Below, piece by piece: positions 58,590 to 64,000 of a DNA stretch of 64,000 nt; positions within the stretch are counted from its first letter, which is position 1, and each line of letters opens with the position of its first letter. The DNA lies in contig CAJNDS010002219.1 in NCBI GenBank assembly GCA_905221605.1, forward strand, positions 161,001-225,000, read 5' to 3'. The notes beneath the pieces were generated by a model. The model saw only the letters and a program-made list of their open reading frames with translations, did no database searches and was not told the origin of the DNA. Position numbers and translations under genes: made by a program. This DNA is from Symbiodinium natans (Eukaryota > Sar > Dinophyceae > Suessiales > Symbiodiniaceae).

Positions 58590-60101
58590 CTGACGCAGCA
58601 GGGTTTAGGGTTTGGGGTTTAGGGTTTAGGGGCTTAGAGGTTTAGGGAGGCTTAGGGGTTTAGGGTTTAGGGTTGAGGGCCTGAGGGGTTTAGGGTTTAG
58701 GGGCTTAGGGGTTTAGTGTTTAGGGATATGATTAGGGTTTAGGGTCTAGGGTTTAGGGCTTAAACCCCTAGGGCCCTAGGGTTTTTCGGTCAGCTTCTAC
58801 TATTGACGCTTGCTGCCACCACTCCCCAACAGTATGCCTATACACATAGCAAGCCCAAGATGTTGCGCAAAAGCCAAGGCCCTCAACCCTCATGTCTCAG
58901 CCTGCAACCCTAAACCCTAAACCCTAAACCCCAAACCCTAAACCCCAAACCCTAAACCCTAAACCCTAAACCTCAAACCCTAAACCCTAAACCCTAAACC
59001 CTAAACCCTAAACCCTAAACCCTAAACCCTAAACCCCAAACCCTAAACCCAAACCCTAAACCCCAAACCCTATACCTAAACCCTAAACCCTAAACCTACA
59101 CCCTAAACCCTAAACCCAGCTGCACGCAGGAGGCTCTGGCAGGCCGACCTTCTGTCTCAGCTCGGCCTGGTCATGTCTGGCGACACTTAGGGTTTAGGGT
59201 TTAGGGTTTAGGGTTTAGGGTTTAGGGTTTAGGGTTTAGGGTTTAGGGTTTAGGGTTTAGGGTTTAGGGTTTAGGGTTTAGGGTTTAGGGTTTAGGGTTT
59301 AGGTTATAAAGGCCGGTGGCCTCTTTATCTGTTACCCTTTTGCCTTAATATAGCCTCTAGATACCCTAACAAGAAACCCCTACAAAACAGAAACCCTCCT
59401 TAAAGAGACCACCAACCAATATAAGGTTTAGGGTTTAGGGTTTAGGGTTTAGGGCTTAGGGTTTAGGGTTTAGGGTTTAGGGTAAGCCCTACTTTGGAGT
59501 AGACTCTGGACACAAAAGTAGAAACTTTTTAGGCTCTAGGGTTTAGGGTTTGAGATTTAGGGGGTTTGGGGTTTGGGTTTTCGGGTTTAGGGTTTATGGC
59601 TTAGGGTTAAGGGTTTAGGGTGTGGCTATAATTAGGAGCCCGGAACCAACAAATGCATTAAAGTATAGTACGCCAAAGCCCAGAAAGATGTGTTGGAACT
59701 CAGGCTTGCCTACGGTTTAGGGTTTAAAGGGTTTAAAGGGTTTAGGGTTTAGGGTTTCGGGTTTAGGGTTTGGGGTTTGGGGTTTGGGGTTTAGGGTTAG
59801 GGTTTGGGGTTCAGGGTTTAGAGTCCAAGACCCCTAAATGAAATTTCCTTCAACCTTAAGAGAGCCTAGTAACTCAGAGGGTCTTGACTGTCTTGAGTAT
59901 GAACTAACCCAGATTCCCTGGCAGTTTCGGGTAAGCCCCGAGCACACTACATGCCTCTCATCAACCATCAAGCTTCTTTTGTACAGTCGCCGCACTGGAC
60001 ATGTTTCTTCGAGTTTGTCGAAAACTGACTGAGCTCGCCGCTCAAGGTTGGGCATACAACTGCCGTCAGCTGTCGTTCTACAAGCTGCGCAAAAACGCAA
60101 G

Positions 60102-60202
60102 CTGGACCCAAGGGTAACCTAGGAGTAAAAAGGGTGCCATATTGGGGCTTCTAAGCGAACCTACACCCCACAAAAGGGTATTGGGGCCTTCGTCGGGTCC
60201 TC
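60102..60202. mobile_element. Short inverted-repeat element, family A
   Basis: CTGGACCCAAGGGTAACCTA to TTCGTCGGGTCCTCG, with the usual AAAAGGGTGCC core. Confidence 0.65.
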
Positions 60203-60375
60203 GCAGCTAGCAAGAGAGTTAACGCCTGAACCAGCTGCGATAAGCTTGGGGGGGGGGGGGGGGGGGGTGCATGAGGTCGGGGTCAGTTTGCCGCCAAGTT
60301 GGAAGGGTCTAGGGTTTAGGGGGTTAGGGTTTAGGGTTTAGGGTTTTTAGGGTTTAGGGTTTTTAGGGTTTAGGG

Positions 60376-60452
60376 CTACTGGATGATGGCATCAGATTTC
60401 TCGAAGTCAAACTTCTTGAAGAAGAGAGAGATTCGCTCGGTTCCTGGCGCAT
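60376..60452 (-). CDS. EFSec last exon with stop
   Basis: DAPGTERISLFFKKFDFEKS then DAIIQ and TAG. ACAG acceptor. The stop stands right before CCCTAAA-type sequence. Confidence 0.85.
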
Positions 60453-60872
60453 CTGTCATATCACTTGGCATTTTGAGGGGGGACCCTTAATCTTATTCCC
60501 CCATAAACACCCTATGTATACCTTAGAAAGTCCCTATATACCTAAGTAGCCCCTAAATCACCCCCTTTAGTCCCTTGATTGAGAGTGTTGAATGGCGCGA
60601 GCCTGAGCCTGTTTCTGAAACTTGTCAACACGGTCTCAGCGATACATGCACTGGACTAGTACATATGTACTTGGTCTCGGCAGCCCAGCAACCACACTAC
60701 AACAAGGGTACCCTTTTAGGGGGGCAGTTCTACTTTATCAGGGAATCCACAGTCAACAAGAAGGGTCAAGGGCACCGCTGGGCTATCAAGTTTACAGGCA
60801 ACCTGCAAATCTAGCAACTTGGGGGTTTCCGAAAACAGGGGTACCTTGTGTACCTTGTTTTTTGTTTTTTTT

Positions 60873-60911
<39 letters not shown>

Positions 60912-63680
60912 AAGGTTCCTATAGTAAGGATTATAGCAATTGAGGGGAATAATAGGGGTAGCCCTATTTTGGGAAACGGCCACTTGCCGGCATGCGGAAG
61001 GAGGGCCTTTGACATTGCCCTTCGCATCCAGCTTGAGGGAGGTAATCTCCTGATGCAGCGTTTAGGCTCCCAGGGTTCCAGGCGGCTCTTGCTAAAACTA
61101 GCAGGGTTGTGGGTTTAGCGTTCACGGTTCAGGGTTTAGGGTTTAGGGTTAGGGTTTGGGGGTTTAGGGTTTAGGGTTTAGGGCGATTTGCCTCTTTTGG
61201 GCTGCGGAACTTGAGCCGCCTGCTGCTTATACTCACTGAGCAAACCTTCCTTGTGCACATGACTAAAAAAACAGCATGGCTCTCTCTTGGGTTCCAAGTA
61301 ATGTCTAGGGCACCAACAAGGAGAAAAGGATTCATTGGGGTATTTCCCAAGAGGAACCCCTTTTATACCCTATAGAATAGAATCCGCTTAAAAGGGACCC
61401 CAAATAGAATAGAATCCTCTTAACGGGACCCAAAATGGAATAGAATCCCCTCAAGCGACCCCGTTTTAAACCCTAAACCCTCACCTTAAACACTAAAACC
61501 AAAAACCCTAAACCCTAAACCCTAAACCCTAAACCCTAAACCCTAAACCCTAAACCTTAAACACTAAACCTAAAACCTAAAACCCTAAACCCTAAACCCT
61601 AAACCCTAAACCCTAAACCCTAAACCCTAAACCCTAAACCCTAAACCCTAAACCCTAAACCCTAAACCCTAAACCCTAAACCCAAACACCCCATTTACCT
61701 GCACCCGCCAGCTGCCGAGCCGGCCTCCTTGAAGCGGACCTTGATGCGACCATCTTGCCCGAAGCTCCCTTCCAGCACGCCTTCGTTGACCCACTTGCAT
61801 CCAGGGTTTAGGGTTTAGGGTTTAGGGTTTAGGGTTTGGGGTTTAGGGTTTAGGGTTTAGGGTGTAGGGTTTAGGGTTTAGGGTTTAGGGTTTAGGGTTT
61901 GAGGTTTGGGGTTTGGGGCTTGGGGTTTGGGGTTTGGGGTTTGGGGTTGAGGGTTTAGGGTTTAGGGTTTAGGGTTTAGGGTTTAGGGTTTAGGGTTTAT
62001 GGAAAGTTAGGGTTGAGGGTTGAGGGATTAGGGTGTCGGGAGTTTGTAAGGGCTATGGGGCGTTCTTCTTCGGGTTTAGCCTTGTGAGGTCCCATGAAAG
62101 TACGGCGGCCCCTATGTAGGGTACCCAAAGAGATCATGATCTGAGTTGTCCGGTATCCTGGGGAAACTATAAAGACCAAAAGGTAAAGCGTTGGGACTAA
62201 ATAGGGACTTAAAATACCCAAGAAAGCAGGTGAACGGTTGCCTACTCTACTACTACATCATTTAGAGACCAGGCCACAGTCCTCACACGCTGAACACCGA
62301 AGCCCCAAATCACGGGTCACCGTCATCTAGACCCAAGAGGAACCTAGGAATCAAAAGGGCGCCCCTTTTTTGTTCGAATGGGCTGAGAAGGGGCCCTAAA
62401 CCCCAAAAACATTAAATAAGGGCCTACTCTGGGTCCTAGTTCCCCTAAACCCGAAACCCTAAACCCTAACCCTAGGCTCCAAAAAAAGTGAATAGGGGCC
62501 TACTCTGGGTCGTAGTCATTGACTTGGCTGCACTTAGCAGGGTAGCTATAAATACAATTTCTAGCTGCCTTATTAAGAAACCCAATAAACCCAAAAAGGC
62601 TAAGGATCTAAAGTTACCCTAAACCCTAAACCCTAAACCCTAAACTCCAAACCCCAAACCCTAAACCCCAAACCCCAAACCCTGAACCCTAAACCCTAAA
62701 CCCTAAACCCTAAACCCTAAACCCTAAACCCTAAACCCTAAACCCTAAACCCTAAACCCTAAACCCTAAACCCTAAACCCGAACACAGAGTTGACTCCGT
62801 GCCTTCCGAGCCAGACTGCTCGTGGACCACCTCCGTGGGAAGAGCAGGGGCGCGGCGGTTCAACACCCACCCTAAACCCTAAACCCTAAACTCTAAACCC
62901 TAAACCCTAAACCCTAAAGCCTAAACCCTGAAGCCAAAAGCTGCCCACCTTCAGACCGGTAAAGCTCTGGATGTCGGAGTCCTTAGGAGATCAATGCGGT
63001 TTGGCAGTTTATGGGTATTTCCCACAACAGGGTTTAGGATTTTTGGTTTAGGGTTTAGGGTTTAGGGTTTAGGGTTTAGGCTTTAGGCTTTAGGGTTTAG
63101 GCTTTAGGGTTTAGGCTTTAGGGTTTAGGCTTTAGGGTTTAGGGCCACCCCTTTTATACCCCGACAGAATAGAATCCCTTTAAAGCGACCCCTCAAAAGG
63201 GTACCCCTATTCTCGGAAACCCCCGTACAGCTTATGAACCAACTCTCCCCCCCCCCGCAAAGTAAGCAAAACTGCTTTTTTGAGGAGCCCGTTCCGATCT
63301 GAAAGGGGTTTGGGATGCTGAGGGTATGCTTGGACTGTAGAAGTTAGGAGGCTTCTGAAAAATTTTCAGTTGATTCTTTTCCTACTCCAGTTTGAAGCTC
63401 CAGCATAGAGAGCTTCAACCCGCTAACAGGCCTCTGCCCGCGTCCATGCAACTGCAGCTTTATCTTGTTATTGCTGACATGCCCAACACCCTAAACCCTC
63501 AGCCCTAAGCCCTAAGCCCTAAACTCTAAGCCCTAAGCCCTAAGCCCTAAACCCTAAACCCTAAACCCTAAAGCATCCATGTGATGACCCATTCGAATAT
63601 ACAGCCTGCCAGCAAGCAGATGTGCAGGCTGAGCTCCTGACGGCCTTGAACATATCCTTGCAGATGACCAGGGAGGGCTC
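60376..63680 (-). CDS. EEFSEC: Selenocysteine-specific elongation factor, C-terminal part
   Basis: Spliced minus-strand exons match the C-terminal domain of EFSec, the GTPase-type factor that brings selenocysteyl-tRNA to UGA codons. Read in order: EPSLVICKDMFK, KLQLHGR, DSDIQSFTGLK, VVHEQSGSE joined to GVLEGSFGQDGRIKVRF (family G-x-x-x-x-x-F-G-x-x-G-x-x-K-V), a basic linker, and finally ERISLFFKKFDFEKSDAIIQ before a TAG. The last piece matches the family ending L-x-F-K-K/R-x-x-F-x-x-x-x-x-x-x-Q. The GTPase domain should lie right of the window. Phases agree across the last four joints. EFSec implies a selenoprotein-making organism. Other translation GTPases lack this ending. Confidence 0.83.
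60858..60911. repeat. Poly-T/poly-G run
   Basis: A T-run followed by about 30 G, between elongation-factor exons. Similar G or C runs lie at 4608-4628, 27036-27054, 47956-47969 and 60248-60268. Confidence 0.9.
61007..61046 (-). CDS. EFSec exon
   Basis: ITSLKLDAKGNVK plus one base, between GGAG and a GC donor. Phase 1 joins the last exon. Confidence 0.65.
61200..61249 (-). CDS. EFSec exon, basic linker
   Basis: EGLLSEYKQQAAQ, continuing toward PQPKRGK, after AAG. Matches the variable basic linker before the last strand of the family. The 3' edge is uncertain. Confidence 0.6.
61497..61685. repeat. Long CCCTAAA tract
   Basis: About 25 units interrupted by TTAAACACTAAACC near 61556. It sits in the elongation-factor intron between 61250 and 61725. 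Confidence 0.95.
61725..61780 (-). CDS. EFSec exon, FGQDGRIKV motif
   Basis: GVLEGSFGQDGRIKVRFKE. AAG acceptor; GC donor at 61724. A stronger-looking GTAAAT donor at 61698 is an alternative but would shift the following frame. Confidence 0.88.
62327..62439. mobile_element. Short inverted-repeat element, family A
   Basis: CTAGACCCAAGAGGAACCTA to CTACTCTGGGTCCTAG, the best-preserved ends of the family. A second right end alone lies at about 62490-62518 after an intervening CCCTAAA stretch. Confidence 0.72.
62803..62830 (-). CDS. EFSec exon
   Basis: VVHEQSGSE plus one base. GAG acceptor, GC donor; phase 1 joins the next exon as SEGVLEGSFG. Confidence 0.78.
62949..62981 (-). CDS. EFSec exon
   Basis: DSDIQSFTGLK; the family has T-x-I/L-x-x-F-x-G-x-K/x-V here. 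AAG acceptor, GT donor. Confidence 0.82.
63300..63472 (-). CDS. EFSec exon (probable, edges unclear)
   Basis: A 40-codon open frame including NKIKLQLHGRGQRP and GLKLSMLEL. It fits the C-x-x-x-F-H-G-R and L-K-x-x segments of EFSec, but splice sites are not settled. Confidence 0.4.
63645..63680 (-). CDS. EFSec exon
   Basis: EPSLVICKDMFK after CAG, with a GC donor. Aligns with the L-V-I-x-S-x-L region before the C-terminal domain. Confidence 0.65.
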
Positions 63681-64000
63681 CTGCTTCAGGGTTTAGGGTG
63701 TAGGGTTTAGGGTTTAGGGTTTAGGGTTTAGGGTGTAGGGTGTAGGGTTTAGGGTTTAGGGTTTAGGGTTTAGGGTTTAGGGTTTAGGGTTTAGGGTTTA
63801 GGGTTTAGGGTTTAGGGTTCAGGGTTTAGGGTTTACGGAAAGTTTAGGGTTTAGGGCCTGTTGCACTGCTTGGAGCTGCTTGGCGTAGCTTGGGGGACAT
63901 CCATGGGAGCTGACTTTCAAGATCCTGCCTCTAAGGCCGTACATCCCTAAACCCTAAAACCTAAACCCTAAACCCTAAACCCTAAACCCTAAACCCTAAA

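Larger units (their letters stand above)
57100..60100 (-). other. Exon-like islands of an unassigned gene or 5' exons
   Basis: Between the beta-oxidation exon at 57079 and the elongation-factor stop at 60376 several minus-strand islands look coding: 58542-58589, 58146-58187, 59149-59166, an open stretch at about 57300-57456 and one at about 59960-60060 (NLERRAQSVFDKLEETCPVR). They could be another gene or N-terminal exons of the beta-oxidation gene. No family recognised. TC-rich runs at 57184-57252 and a lone unit of the 22-bp satellite at about 57105-57120 are also here. Confidence 0.45.
480..63999. repeat. Interspersed telomere-type (TTTAGGG)n tracts
   Basis: Well over a hundred tracts of TTTAGGG or CCCTAAA, from a few to about 35 units, in both orientations, are spread through the window. 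Common variants are TTTGGGG, TTTCGGG, TTCAGGG, TGTAGGG and CTTAGGG. They lie in introns and between genes, never inside a recognised exon. The longest clean ones are listed separately. This is not a chromosome end: orientation flips repeatedly and genes lie between tracts. Confidence 0.97.

Noticed and set aside
1-64000. Window is a chromosome end
   Set aside because: Tracts switch orientation many times, are short, and alternate with exons of long genes; a true telomere would be one long tract in one orientation at the end.

Overview
The window looks like nuclear DNA of a dinoflagellate, or a close relative. Three things point that way. TTTAGGG/CCCTAAA (Arabidopsis-type telomere) tracts run through the whole 64 kb. 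Every host gene I could decode lies on the minus strand, as in a one-directional gene array. Splice donors are mostly GC, with GT and a few GA, and acceptors are AG, usually followed by G.

The main result is that the apparent 'telomere junk' is intronic. Islands of roughly 20-130 bases between telomere-type tracts translate on the minus strand into pieces of well-known proteins, and the pieces join in phase. Right to left (the direction of transcription) I read: (1) the 3' part of a selenocysteine-specific elongation factor, 63680-60376, ending at a TAG; (2) unassigned exon-like islands, about 60.1-57.3 kb; (3) a peroxisomal-type bifunctional beta-oxidation enzyme (enoyl-CoA hydratase fused to 3-hydroxyacyl-CoA dehydrogenase), 57079 to about 19393, with about 42 exons giving about 2.2 kb of coding sequence across 37.7 kb; (4) an unidentified, partly coiled-coil gene or genes, about 18.7-11.7 kb; (5) a major-facilitator sugar transporter, ATG at 10380, read down to 672, with its C-terminal half off the left edge.

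A 6.2-kb DNA transposon (about 49893-56074, plus-strand ORFs) sits inside the first large intron of the beta-oxidation gene. It has about 44-bp imperfect terminal inverted repeats, paired GTTATAAC boxes, an inverted CCATTAAA satellite, a P-loop ATPase split over two overlapping ORFs, and an ISXO2/IS1595-like DDE transposase carrying a Lys-Pro-Ala-rich insert. I do not recognise it as a described element.

Other introns hold short inverted-repeat elements of several families, two of them split by telomere-type repeats. They also hold a 22-bp satellite plus GC-rich satellite block (1.8-4.5 kb), 9-bp telomere-derived arrays, and a 3.5-kb non-telomeric block (28.5-31.9 kb). No rRNA, CRISPR array, confident tRNA or bacterial-type operon was seen. 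Exon edges come from reading frames and splice phases by eye, without any transcript data.
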